DNA of 64,000 nt, taken from contig NZ_SRLB01000002.1 in assembly GCF_004745635.1 (NCBI RefSeq), positions 124,001-188,000 of the forward strand, in the 5' to 3' direction. The translations under genes were made by a program, and so were the position numbers. The notes under the pieces are model-generated. The model was not told the DNA's origin, made no database searches, and saw only the letters and a list, made by a program, of their open reading frames with translations. Shown piece by piece: positions 18,496 to 25,898 of this stretch (position 1 is the stretch's first letter; every line of letters starts with the position of its first letter). Source of the DNA: Methylobacterium nonmethylotrophicum (GTDB lineage: Bacteria > Pseudomonadota > Alphaproteobacteria > Rhizobiales > Beijerinckiaceae).

Positions 18496-19731
18496 TCAGG
18501 CCTTGTCGAGGCCGTAGAGCGAGTGGAGCGTGCGCACCGCCAACTCGGTATAGGCCGCGTCGATCAGCACCGAGAACTTGATCTCGGAGGTGGTGATCGC
18601 CCGGATGTTGATGCCCTTCTCGGCCAGCGCCCGGAACGCCTTGGCGGCAACGCCGGCGTGGCTGCGCATGCCGACGCCGATCGCCGAGACCTTGACCACG
18701 TCGGTGGCGCCCTCGATCCGCTCGAACTCGACCGCATGGCGCTGCGCGTCGAGGATCGCGCGCGAGCGCTCGTATTCCGCCGCCGGCACCGTGAAGGTCA
18801 TGTCGGTGGCCGCCCCGTCGCCCGACACGACCTGGATGATCATGTCGACGTTGATGTTGGCATCGGCGAGCGGGCCGAAGATGGCGGCCGCGATGCCGGG
18901 CTTGTCCTTCACCCGGCGAAGCGTGATCTGGGCCTCGTCCTTCGAGAAGGCGATGCCCGTGATGATCTGCTGTTCCACGATATCGTCCTCGTCGCAGATG
19001 AGGGTGCCGGGGCGGGCGTCGTCGGGGTCGTCGAAGGAGGAGCGCACGGTGGTCGGCACCCGGTGCACCATGGCGAGCTCGACCGAGCGCACCTGGAGCA
19101 CCTTGGCGCCGAGCGACGCCATCTCGAGCATCTCCTCGAAGGCGACCCGCTCGAGGCGCTTGGCCCGCGGCACCACCCGCGGGTCGGTGGTGTAGACGCC
19201 GTCGACGTCGGTGTAGATGTCGCAGCGCTCGGCGCCGATCGCCGCCGCGACCGCGACCGCGCTGGTGTCGGAGCCGCCGCGGCCGAGCGTCGTCACCCGG
19301 CCGGTCTCGGGATGGATGCCCTGGAAGCCGGCGATCACCGCGACTTCGCCGCGCTTGAAGCCGGCATCGAGCCTGGCGCCGTCGATGTGCTGGATCCTGG
19401 CAGAGCCGTGCTGGTCGGAGGTCTCGATCGGGATCTGCCAGCCCTGCCAGGAGCGGGCCTTGAGGCCCATCTCGTTCAGCACGACGGCGAGCAGCCCCGA
19501 GGTGACCTGCTCGCCGGAGGCGACCACCGCGTCGTACTCGGACTGGGCGTAGAGGGGCGAGGCCTCCTTGCACCAGGCCACCAGCTCGTTGGTCTTGCCG
19601 GACATCGCCGAGACGACGACCGCGACCTCGTAGCCGGCCCGCACCTCGCGGGCGACGTGGCGGGCGACGTTGCGGATGCGGTCGACCGTGGCGACGGAGG
19701 TGCCGCCGAATTTCATCACCAGGCGGGGCAT
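18496..19731 (-). CDS. lysC: Aspartate kinase
   Basis: Phosphorylates aspartate, the entry to lysine, threonine, methionine and diaminopimelate synthesis. The 411-residue protein starts with the kinase motif MKFGGTSVATVDRIRNVA. It continues with VVVSAMSGKTNELV, TTLGRGGSDTSAVAVAAAIGA and CDIYTDVDGVYTTDPR. Two C-terminal ACT domains (from about residue 265) contain the feedback-inhibition sites, for example VKDKPGIAAAIFGPLADANINVDMI and SHAGVAAKAFRALAEKGINI. A start at ATG 19731 fits the family; the open frame beyond it does not. Divergent from ubiG. Confidence 0.97.
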   Translation of the reverse strand: MPRLVMKFGGTSVATVDRIRNVARHVAREVRAGYEVAVVVSAMSGKTNELVAWCKEASPLYAQSEYDAVVASGEQVTSGLLAVVLNEMGLKARSWQGWQIPIETSDQHGSARIQHIDGARLDAGFKRGEVAVIAGFQGIHPETGRVTTLGRGGSDTSAVAVAAAIGAERCDIYTDVDGVYTTDPRVVPRAKRLERVAFEEMLEMASLGAKVLQVRSVELAMVHRVPTTVRSSFDDPDDARPGTLICDEDDIVEQQIITGIAFSKDEAQITLRRVKDKPGIAAAIFGPLADANINVDMIIQVVSGDGAATDMTFTVPAAEYERSRAILDAQRHAVEFERIEGATDVVKVSAIGVGMRSHAGVAAKAFRALAEKGINIRAITTSEIKFSVLIDAAYTELAVRTLHSLYGLDKA

Positions 19732-19906
19732 GGGGATCCGATCGAACAATCTCGTCTGGCCGCGGCGCCGGGCCGCGGGCGCTCGGCGGGTACAAGCGGG
19801 CCGGGGCGGTGTCAACGCCGCGGGCCATCGCGGCGGTTGGCCGGAGGCGTCGCCTGCGCTACCTCGGCCGGAGACGACGTTGTCCCCGCAGGAAGGCCTG
19901 GCGCCG

Positions 19907-20656
19907 ATGAGCGAACCGACCGGACCCTCGATCGACCGCGACGAGGTCGCCCGCTTCGATCGCCTCGCCGCGACCTGGTGGGACGAGGCCGGGCCGATGC
20001 GGGTGCTGCACCGGTTCAACCCGGTCCGCCTGACCTACATCCGCGACACGGTCTGCCGCCATCTCGGCCGCGACCCGCTGGCGCCGGCGCCCCTGTCGGG
20101 CCTCACCCTCGTCGATGTCGGGTGCGGCGGCGGCGTGCTGTCGGAGCCGCTGGCGCGCCTTGGCGCCGAGGTCACCGGCCTCGACCCCGCCGTGAGCAAC
20201 GTGACGATCGCGCAGGCCCATGCCGACGCGGCCGGGGTACCGGTGCGCTACCGGGCCGAGACGATCGAGGCGGTGGTGGCGGCGGGCGAGCGGTTCGACG
20301 TGGTCTGCGCCATGGAGGTGGTCGAGCACGTCACCGACATGCCGGCCTTCGTGCGCACGGCCTGCGCGGCGGTGAAGCCCGGCGGCCTGCTCTTCGCCGC
20401 GACCATCAACCGGACGATGCGCTCCTTCGCGCTCGCCATCGTCGGGGCGGAATACGTCCTCGGCTGGCTGCCGAAGGGCACCCACGACTGGGAGAAGTTC
20501 GTCACCCCGGACGAGCTGCGCAACGCCGTCGAATCGGGCGGGCTCTCGCTCACCGACACGACCGGCGTCGTCTTCAACCCGCTCACCGGCCGCTGGGGCA
20601 CCGCCCGCGACACGGCGGTGAACTACATGATCGCAGCCGGGAGGCCGTCGGCCTGA
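19907..20656 (+). CDS. ubiG: Ubiquinone biosynthesis O-methyltransferase
   Basis: SAM-dependent methyltransferase doing both O-methylations of ubiquinone synthesis. It is 249 residues. It opens with the UbiG block FDRLAATWWDEAGPMRVLHRFNPVRLTYI, then has the SAM motif VDVGCGGGVLSEPLARLGAEVTGLDPA, EVVEHVTDM, KPGGLLFAATINRT and HDWEKFVTPDEL. The ATG at 19907 follows AGGAAGG. Divergent from lysC with about 175 bases between starts, as in many alphaproteobacteria. Confidence 0.96.
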   Translation: MSEPTGPSIDRDEVARFDRLAATWWDEAGPMRVLHRFNPVRLTYIRDTVCRHLGRDPLAPAPLSGLTLVDVGCGGGVLSEPLARLGAEVTGLDPAVSNVTIAQAHADAAGVPVRYRAETIEAVVAAGERFDVVCAMEVVEHVTDMPAFVRTACAAVKPGGLLFAATINRTMRSFALAIVGAEYVLGWLPKGTHDWEKFVTPDELRNAVESGGLSLTDTTGVVFNPLTGRWGTARDTAVNYMIAAGRPSA

Positions 20657-20735
20657 CCCGGGCAACCCCCGCCCCTCTCCTCCGGTTGTCGCCGCAACGA
20701 CCATCGTCGCCTCGGCGACGCGAGGAGACTTGTTC

Positions 20736-21308
20736 ATGCTGGAGACAATTCCGCACGCCCTGGGCGAGGCCCTGTCGGGCCTCAAGGCCGGCATCGCGAA
20801 GACCGCCTACCACGCCGCGTTCGAGGCCGCCCCCGCCGCCATCCGGGTGACGAGCCCGGCCTTCGCCGACGGCGCCGCCCTGCCGGCCCGCTTCACCCAG
20901 GACGGGGCCAAGCTCTCGCCGCCGCTCGCCTGGAGCGGGATCCCGGCCGGCGCCACCGCCCTGGTCCTGCTGGTGGAGGATGCCGACAGCCCGACGCCGA
21001 AGCCGATCGTCCATGCCATCGCGTGGGACCTTCCGGCCGGCGACGGCGACCTGCCCGAGGGCGCGCTGGCGAGCCCGGGCTCCGACGGCACGATCAAGGA
21101 GGTCGGCCGGAACACCTTCCTGAAGCCCGGCTACCTGCCGCCCGACCCGCCGACCGGCCACGGCCCGCACCGCTACCTGTTCCAGGTCTACGCGCTGGAC
21201 CGCCATCTCGGGCTCGACGGGACCCCCGGCCGCGGCGCGCTCCTGGCGGCCATGCACGGCCACGTCCTGGCCAAGGGCGTGCTGACCGGCACCTACGAGC
21301 GGCCCTGA
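20736..21308 (+). CDS. YbhB/YbcL-family phosphatidylethanolamine-binding-like protein
   Basis: A 190-residue PEBP-fold protein (Raf kinase inhibitor-like family). Family signatures: VTSPAFADGAALPARFTQDGAKLSPPLAW, LVLLVEDADSP (the DPD-like anion site), HAIAWDLP, GHGPHRYLFQVYAL (with the GxHRY motif) and the closing HVLAKGVLTGTYER. The cytoplasmic role of bacterial members is unclear. ATG 20736 is spaced 7 bases from GAGGAGA; a TTG at 20730 would be too close to it. There is no signal peptide. Confidence 0.92.
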   Translation: MLETIPHALGEALSGLKAGIAKTAYHAAFEAAPAAIRVTSPAFADGAALPARFTQDGAKLSPPLAWSGIPAGATALVLLVEDADSPTPKPIVHAIAWDLPAGDGDLPEGALASPGSDGTIKEVGRNTFLKPGYLPPDPPTGHGPHRYLFQVYALDRHLGLDGTPGRGALLAAMHGHVLAKGVLTGTYERP

Positions 21309-21419
21309 CTCCGCCTGCAGCGGTGCTCCTTGCCGACGGTCCCGCTTGCCAGCGGGCGCGGCCTGGCCCACGACTCGACGCCTGAGCCGCCGGACGCGCG
21401 GCGGGGAGGATCGGTGGCG

Positions 21420-22394
21420 ATGAAGGCACTGCTGTGCAAGGCGCTCGGCGGCCCGGAGGACCTGGTGATCGAGGAGGTGCCGGATCCGGTGCCCGGCCCG
21501 GGCGAGGCCCTGGTGCGGGTGACGGTCGCGGCGCTCAACTTCTTCGACACGCTGATCATCGCCGGCCGCTACCAGGTGAAGCCGGAGCTGCCGTTCTCGC
21601 CCGGCGCCGAGGCCTGCGGGATCATCGAGGCGCTGGGGCCGGGCGCGGAGGGTTTCGGCGTCGGCGAGCGGGTCATCGTCCATCTCGGCTACGGCGCCTG
21701 CCGCGAGCGGGTGGTGGCGCCGGTCTCCGGTCTGACCGCGGTGCCGGAGGGCGTCAGCGACGAGCAGGCGGCGGGTCTCACCGTCACCTACGGCACCTCG
21801 CTGCACGCGCTGCAGGACCGGGCCAACCTGAAGCCCGGCGAGACCCTGGCGGTGCTCGGCGCCACCGGCGGCGTCGGCCTCGCGGCGGTGGAGCTCGGCC
21901 ACGCGATGGGCGCGCGGGTGATCGCCTGCGCCTCCTCGGCCGAGAAGCTCGACCTCGCGAAGGCCCACGGCGCCGACCTCACCCTCGACTACAGCCAGGA
22001 ACCGCTCCGCGACGGGCTGAAGCGGGTCGGGGGCGAGGCCGGCATCGACGTCGTGTACGATCCCGTCGGCGGCGCCTATTCCGAGCCGGCCCTGCGCTCG
22101 CTCAACTGGAAGGGCCGGTTCCTGGTCGTCGGCTTCGCGGCCGGCGAGATCCCCAAGATCCCGCTGAACCTCGCGCTCCTGAAGGGCATCGACATCCAGG
22201 GCGTGTTCTGGGGCGCCTTCCTGCGGCGCGAGCCCGAGGGCCACACCGCCAACCAGGCCCGCCTGCTGTCGCTGGTCAAGGAGGGGCGGCTCTCCGCGAA
22301 GGTGCACGGCGTCTACCCGCTGGAGGAGGCGGCCGCCGCCCTCGGCATCCTGGCGCGCCGGGAGGCGATGGGGAAGGTGCTGCTGCGGCCCTGA
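21420..22394 (+). CDS. NADPH:quinone oxidoreductase (zinc-less MDR family)
   Basis: A 324-residue medium-chain dehydrogenase/reductase of the quinone oxidoreductase type, which reduces quinones or conjugated carbonyls with NADPH. The N-terminal GroES-like domain has ALNFFDTLIIAGRYQ and PFSPGAEACGIIEALG. The Rossmann domain carries LGATGGVGLAAVELGHAMGARVIA and the NADPH 2'-phosphate site at SSAEKL. The zinc-ligand cysteines of alcohol dehydrogenases are missing, as is usual in this subfamily. The ATG at 21420 has GGGGAGGA upstream. It may be co-transcribed with the PEBP gene 110 bases before it. Confidence 0.92.
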   Translation: MKALLCKALGGPEDLVIEEVPDPVPGPGEALVRVTVAALNFFDTLIIAGRYQVKPELPFSPGAEACGIIEALGPGAEGFGVGERVIVHLGYGACRERVVAPVSGLTAVPEGVSDEQAAGLTVTYGTSLHALQDRANLKPGETLAVLGATGGVGLAAVELGHAMGARVIACASSAEKLDLAKAHGADLTLDYSQEPLRDGLKRVGGEAGIDVVYDPVGGAYSEPALRSLNWKGRFLVVGFAAGEIPKIPLNLALLKGIDIQGVFWGAFLRREPEGHTANQARLLSLVKEGRLSAKVHGVYPLEEAAAALGILARREAMGKVLLRP

Positions 22395-22440
22395 CGGGCG
22401 GTGTCCATCCGGAGGGGGGCGGAGGTGACGGACCCTGCCC

Positions 22441-23088
22441 TCACTCCCCGGCCGACCGCGCCTCCTCGGGCAGGCAGGCCAGTCCCCTCGCCATCAGGTC
22501 GAGATGGCCCTCCAGGTAGGCCGCGCCGTCGAGGGCGTGATCGTCCCCGAACATCAGCCGCCAGGTGCAGGCCATGATGACGGGGGCGAACAGGAGGTGG
22601 GGAAACTCCTCCGCCGCGGAAGCGCGGAACTCGCCCCGCGCGATTCCGTAGCGCACCACCCGCCGCAGGGCTTCCACCGCCGGCCCGATCACCTCGGCGC
22701 GCCAGCGGTCGGCGAGGTCGGGAAACCGGCTCACCTCGGCCATCAGCATCCGGAGGATCTCGCGGGCGCGCCGGTCCTCGACCATGTGCGCGTACACGAA
22801 CGCGAAATGGCTGCGCAGGATCGCCATCGCGGAACCCTGCGGGGCGGCGGTGAGCGCCGCCAGGTTCTCCTGCGACGGCCTGTTCATCTCCCGCACGGTC
22901 GCGAGGAAGAGGTCCTCCTTGCTCGGGAAGTACAGGTAGATCGTCCCCTTGGTGATGCCGGCCCGGGCCGCGACGTCGTCCAGCTTGGTGGCGGCGAAGC
23001 CCGACCGCGCGAATTCCTCGAATGCGGCTTCCAGGATCTCCCCGGGCCGCTCCTCCTTGCGCCGCCGTCGCCGTTCCGCCGCTGCCAT
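22441..23088 (-). CDS. TetR/AcrR-family transcriptional regulator
   Basis: A 215-residue repressor. A basic N-terminal tail is followed by the TetR domain ILEAAFEEFARSGFAATKLDDVAARAGITKGTIYLYFPSKEDLF, an almost ideal signature. The C-terminal ligand domain, with FVYAHMVEDRRAREILRMLMAEVSRFPDLADRW, is of the type found in repressors of RND pumps. It is divergent from a small membrane protein and the RND operon, with an inverted repeat in the gap, so it likely controls both. Confidence 0.92.
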   Translation of the reverse strand: MAAAERRRRRKEERPGEILEAAFEEFARSGFAATKLDDVAARAGITKGTIYLYFPSKEDLFLATVREMNRPSQENLAALTAAPQGSAMAILRSHFAFVYAHMVEDRRAREILRMLMAEVSRFPDLADRWRAEVIGPAVEALRRVVRYGIARGEFRASAAEEFPHLLFAPVIMACTWRLMFGDDHALDGAAYLEGHLDLMARGLACLPEEARSAGE

Positions 23089-23100
23089 CTCGCACCCTTA

Positions 23101-23122
23101 TTGACTGTCTGGTCAGTTATTA
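23101..23122. promoter_or_regulatory. Operator/promoter region between TetR and the efflux operon
   Basis: TTGACTGTCTGGTCAGTTAT contains the imperfect inverted repeat TGAC-6-GTCA (23102-23115) and a consensus -35 hexamer TTGACT at 23101. Being 13 bases outside the TetR start and ahead of the plus-strand genes, it is the likely repressor site. The -10 element is not clear. Confidence 0.5.
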
Positions 23123-23156
23123 GTACGAAGCGGGCGTCGCCTTCAAGGAGCGCGCC

Positions 23157-23441
23157 ATGCCCCGCCCGGTGGCTTGCCCGTCCCACCCAACCGCGCCGAA
23201 CCGGCCCGGGTTCACCCGCCTGCCGAACGGCCTCGACCTGCACGCCCCGCCGGTGGCTGCCGGCCGGCCGCTCCTGCCCCGGCGCCTCTCGCCCTCGGCC
23301 CTGGCGCTCGTTCTGTTCGCCCTCGTGGGCTGGGCCGGCCTTCTGGCCTGGACCCGCCTCGATCCCGCGGCGCCCTGCGCCGCCTGCCTCGATCCCGCGG
23401 CGCCCTGCGCCGCCTGCACGATCGAGCCTGGCCGGCTCTGA
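23157..23441 (+). CDS. Small single-pass membrane protein with duplicated CAAC motif
   Basis: A 94-residue protein of unknown family. An AAGGAG box seven bases before the ATG is a strong ribosome site and argues it is real. The N-terminal half is Pro-rich. One membrane helix (LALVLFALVGWAGLLAW) is followed by an outer-side tail in which LDPAAPCAAC occurs twice in a row, encoded by an exact 30-base duplication, then TIEPGRL. The two Cys pairs could bind a metal or form disulfides. It stands between the TetR gene and the RND adaptor genes, so it may be an accessory of the pump. Confidence 0.6.
   Translation: MPRPVACPSHPTAPNRPGFTRLPNGLDLHAPPVAAGRPLLPRRLSPSALALVLFALVGWAGLLAWTRLDPAAPCAACLDPAAPCAACTIEPGRL
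23358..23417. repeat. Exact 30-bp tandem duplication
   Basis: A 30-base unit starting CTCGATCCCGCGGCG is present at 23358-23387 and again, without change, at 23388-23417. It is in frame and duplicates ten residues (LDPAAPCAAC) of the small membrane protein. Confidence 0.95.
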
Positions 23442-23619
23442 GCCGTCCACCGCCGCCCGGATTCGTCCCGGCATGGGAGCCGGGATGTCCCCCCACAGAT
23501 GCGGGGCGCTCTCCCCCCGGGGATCGTCCCGCATCTGGAAGGAGCGGCCGCATCCGCCCCCTCGCGGCCGCTCCTTCACGCCCTTCCCCGCCTCAACCGA
23601 CCCGGCACTCGCGACGATC

Positions 23620-24744
23620 ATGAGACGAAGCCCGATCCCACGGGGCGCTACCCTGCTGGCCCTGCTCCTGGCGGCCGCGAGCGCGGCCCGCGCCGACGCG
23701 CCCGCCTTCCCGGCCAAGGACGAGGCGACCGCGGCAGCCCGCACTGGCGCGCTCGCCGAGGTCCGGGTGGTCACCGCCGGGCTCACGCCGGTCTCGTCCC
23801 AGGCCGTCGTGACCGGCGACATCCAGGCCAAGTTCCTGACCAACGTCGCGTTCCGGGTCAGCGGCAAGATCCAGGAGCGCCTGGTCGAGGTCGGCGAGCA
23901 CGTCACCGCCGACCAGGTGCTCGCGCGCCTCGAGCCGCAGGAGCAGCAGGTCAACGTCGACACCGCGCAGGCCGCCCTCGCCTCGGCCGAGGCCCTGCTG
24001 ACCCAGGCCAAGGTCAGCTTCGAGCGCCAGCAATCGCTGATGCGCAGCGGCTACACGACCCGGACCGCCTACGACCAGGCCGAGCAGACCCTGCGCACCA
24101 CGCAGGCCTCGGTCGATTCGGCCAAGGCCAATCTCGGCAATGCCCGCGAGCAGTTCTCCTACACCGAGCTGACGACCGGGGTCGCCGGCATCATCACGGC
24201 CCGCAACGCCGAGGCCGGCCAGGTGGTGCAGTCCGGCCAGACCGTGTTCACCCTGGCCCAGGACGGGCCGCGCGACGCGGTGTTCATCGTCCCCGAGACG
24301 CTGCTCACCGAGCGGCCGGAGGGTGGGACCATCGACATCATCCTCCTGTCCGATCCGCGGGTGCGCACCACCGGCACGGTGCGGGAGATCTCGCCGGCGG
24401 TCGATCCGTCGTCGGGCGGCGTGCGGGTGAAGATCGGCCTCACGAAGGTCCCGCCGGAGATGTCGCTCGGCACCGCGGTGGCGGGGCTTGGCCGGTTCCG
24501 GACCCGTCAGGCGATCTCGCTGCCCTGGAGCGCGCTGTTTCGCTGGCAGGACCGGCCGGCGGTCTGGGTGGTCGATCCGGCGAACGGCACCGTCGCGCCC
24601 AAGACCGTCGCGATCGACCGCTATGCCGGCTCGGCCATCGTGCTTGCCGGCGGCATCGCGCCGGGCGAGCGGGTGGTCACAGCCGGGATCCAGCTCCTGC
24701 GCCCGGGCCAGAAGGTGGCGGTGGTCGGGGAGGACGCACGATGA
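23620..24744 (+). CDS. RND efflux periplasmic adaptor (first)
   Basis: A 374-residue membrane-fusion protein linking an RND pump to an outer-membrane channel. An N-terminal signal peptide ends near SAARADA. The lipoyl half-motifs (FRVSGKIQERLVEVGEHVTADQVLARLEP, and YTELTTGVAGIITARNAEAGQVVQSGQTVFTLA) flank an alpha-helical hairpin. Beta-barrel and membrane-proximal domains follow (IDIILLSDPRVRTTGTVREISPAVDPSSGGVRVKIGL). Its stop overlaps the start of the second adaptor (ATGA), so the two are translationally coupled. Confidence 0.92.
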   Translation: MRRSPIPRGATLLALLLAAASAARADAPAFPAKDEATAAARTGALAEVRVVTAGLTPVSSQAVVTGDIQAKFLTNVAFRVSGKIQERLVEVGEHVTADQVLARLEPQEQQVNVDTAQAALASAEALLTQAKVSFERQQSLMRSGYTTRTAYDQAEQTLRTTQASVDSAKANLGNAREQFSYTELTTGVAGIITARNAEAGQVVQSGQTVFTLAQDGPRDAVFIVPETLLTERPEGGTIDIILLSDPRVRTTGTVREISPAVDPSSGGVRVKIGLTKVPPEMSLGTAVAGLGRFRTRQAISLPWSALFRWQDRPAVWVVDPANGTVAPKTVAIDRYAGSAIVLAGGIAPGERVVTAGIQLLRPGQKVAVVGEDAR

Positions 24745-25823
24745 GGCGCGCATCCGCCCCCGTCCCTCTTCTGGCCGTCACGGTCCTGGCCCTCGCGGGC
24801 TGCCAGGCGAAGGAAGCCGAGGCGCCGCCGCCGGTGCGCCCGGTGCTCACCACCACCGCCGTGGCCCGCACCGCCGAGACCTTCGGGCCCTTCGCCGGCA
24901 CGGTCGAGCCGCGCTACCAGACGCAGGCCGGCTTCCGGGTGCCGGGCCGGATGGTCGCCCGCGACGTCTATGTCGGCGACCTCGTGCCGAAGGGCGCGCG
25001 GCTGGCCGCCCTCGATCCCACCGTGCTGCAATTCGCCGTCACCCGGGCCCGGGCCGACGTCACCGATGCCGAGGCGCAGCTCGCCAATGCCAGCGCGGTC
25101 GAGGCCCGCCAGCGCACCCTGTTCGAGGGCGGCAACGTCACCCAGGCCGCCCTCGACAGCGCGGTGGCGAGCCGCGACACCGCGGCGGCCCGCCTCGCGC
25201 AGGCCAAGGCCGCGCTGCAGAAGGCGACCGACGAGCTCGGCTATGCCACCCTGAAGGCCGATGTCGACGGGGTGGTAACGGCCTGGAACGCCGAGATCGG
25301 CCAGGTGGTGAGCGCCGGCCAGTCGGTGGTGACCCTGGCGCGCCCCGACATCCGCGAGGCGGTGGTCGACATCCCGGACGGGCTGATGGCCGGCATCAAG
25401 GCCGGCACCGCGTTCACCGTGACCCTGCAGGCTGCCCCGACCATCACCACCACGGGCAAGGTGCGCGAGATCGGGCCGCTCGCCGATCCGGCCACCCGCA
25501 CCCGCCGGGTGCGCATGACGCTCGTCGACCCGCCGGTGGCCTTCCGCCTCGGCACCACCATCACGGTGGCCCTCGAGCGCGCCACCAAGCCGCGCATCAC
25601 CCTGCCGGCGACGGCCCTGCTGGAGGCGGAGAACCGCACCAGCGTCTGGGTGGTCGCACCCGACGGCCGGTCGGTCTCGCGCCGCGACGTCGCGGTCGTC
25701 CGCCGCGACGACGACGCGGTGACGCTCGAGGGCGGCCTTCAGGCCGGCGAGACCGTGGTGGTGGCGGGCATCCACAGCCTGAAGGACGGCCAGGCGGTGC
25801 GCCTCGCCGCCGCGCGGCTCTGA
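24741..25823 (+). CDS. RND efflux adaptor lipoprotein (second)
   Basis: A second, 360-residue membrane-fusion protein. It has a lipoprotein signal with lipobox LALAGC, so it is anchored by lipid to the inner membrane. The domain order matches the first adaptor: a lipoyl half (FRVPGRMVARDVYVGDLVPKGARLAALDP), coiled-coil hairpin, second lipoyl half (YATLKADVDGVVTAWNAEIGQVVSAGQSVVTLA), barrel and C-terminal domain. Two different adaptors feeding one pump resembles VexEF/TriAB-type systems, where the adaptors work as a heteromer. Confidence 0.93.
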   Translation: MRRASAPVPLLAVTVLALAGCQAKEAEAPPPVRPVLTTTAVARTAETFGPFAGTVEPRYQTQAGFRVPGRMVARDVYVGDLVPKGARLAALDPTVLQFAVTRARADVTDAEAQLANASAVEARQRTLFEGGNVTQAALDSAVASRDTAAARLAQAKAALQKATDELGYATLKADVDGVVTAWNAEIGQVVSAGQSVVTLARPDIREAVVDIPDGLMAGIKAGTAFTVTLQAAPTITTTGKVREIGPLADPATRTRRVRMTLVDPPVAFRLGTTITVALERATKPRITLPATALLEAENRTSVWVVAPDGRSVSRRDVAVVRRDDDAVTLEGGLQAGETVVVAGIHSLKDGQAVRLAAARL

Positions 25824-25898
25824 GCCCGTCCTGACAATCCCGCAGCGCATGGCCCGGCGGCCGGCGCTCCACGCCGTTCCAGCGCGAGGCCGCGCCCG

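Noticed and set aside
16043..19828. Long minus-strand frame spanning ptsP and lysC
   Set aside because: It is out of frame with both genes, Arg/Gly/Pro-rich and crosses their boundary; ptsP and lysC have full family motifs in the other frame.
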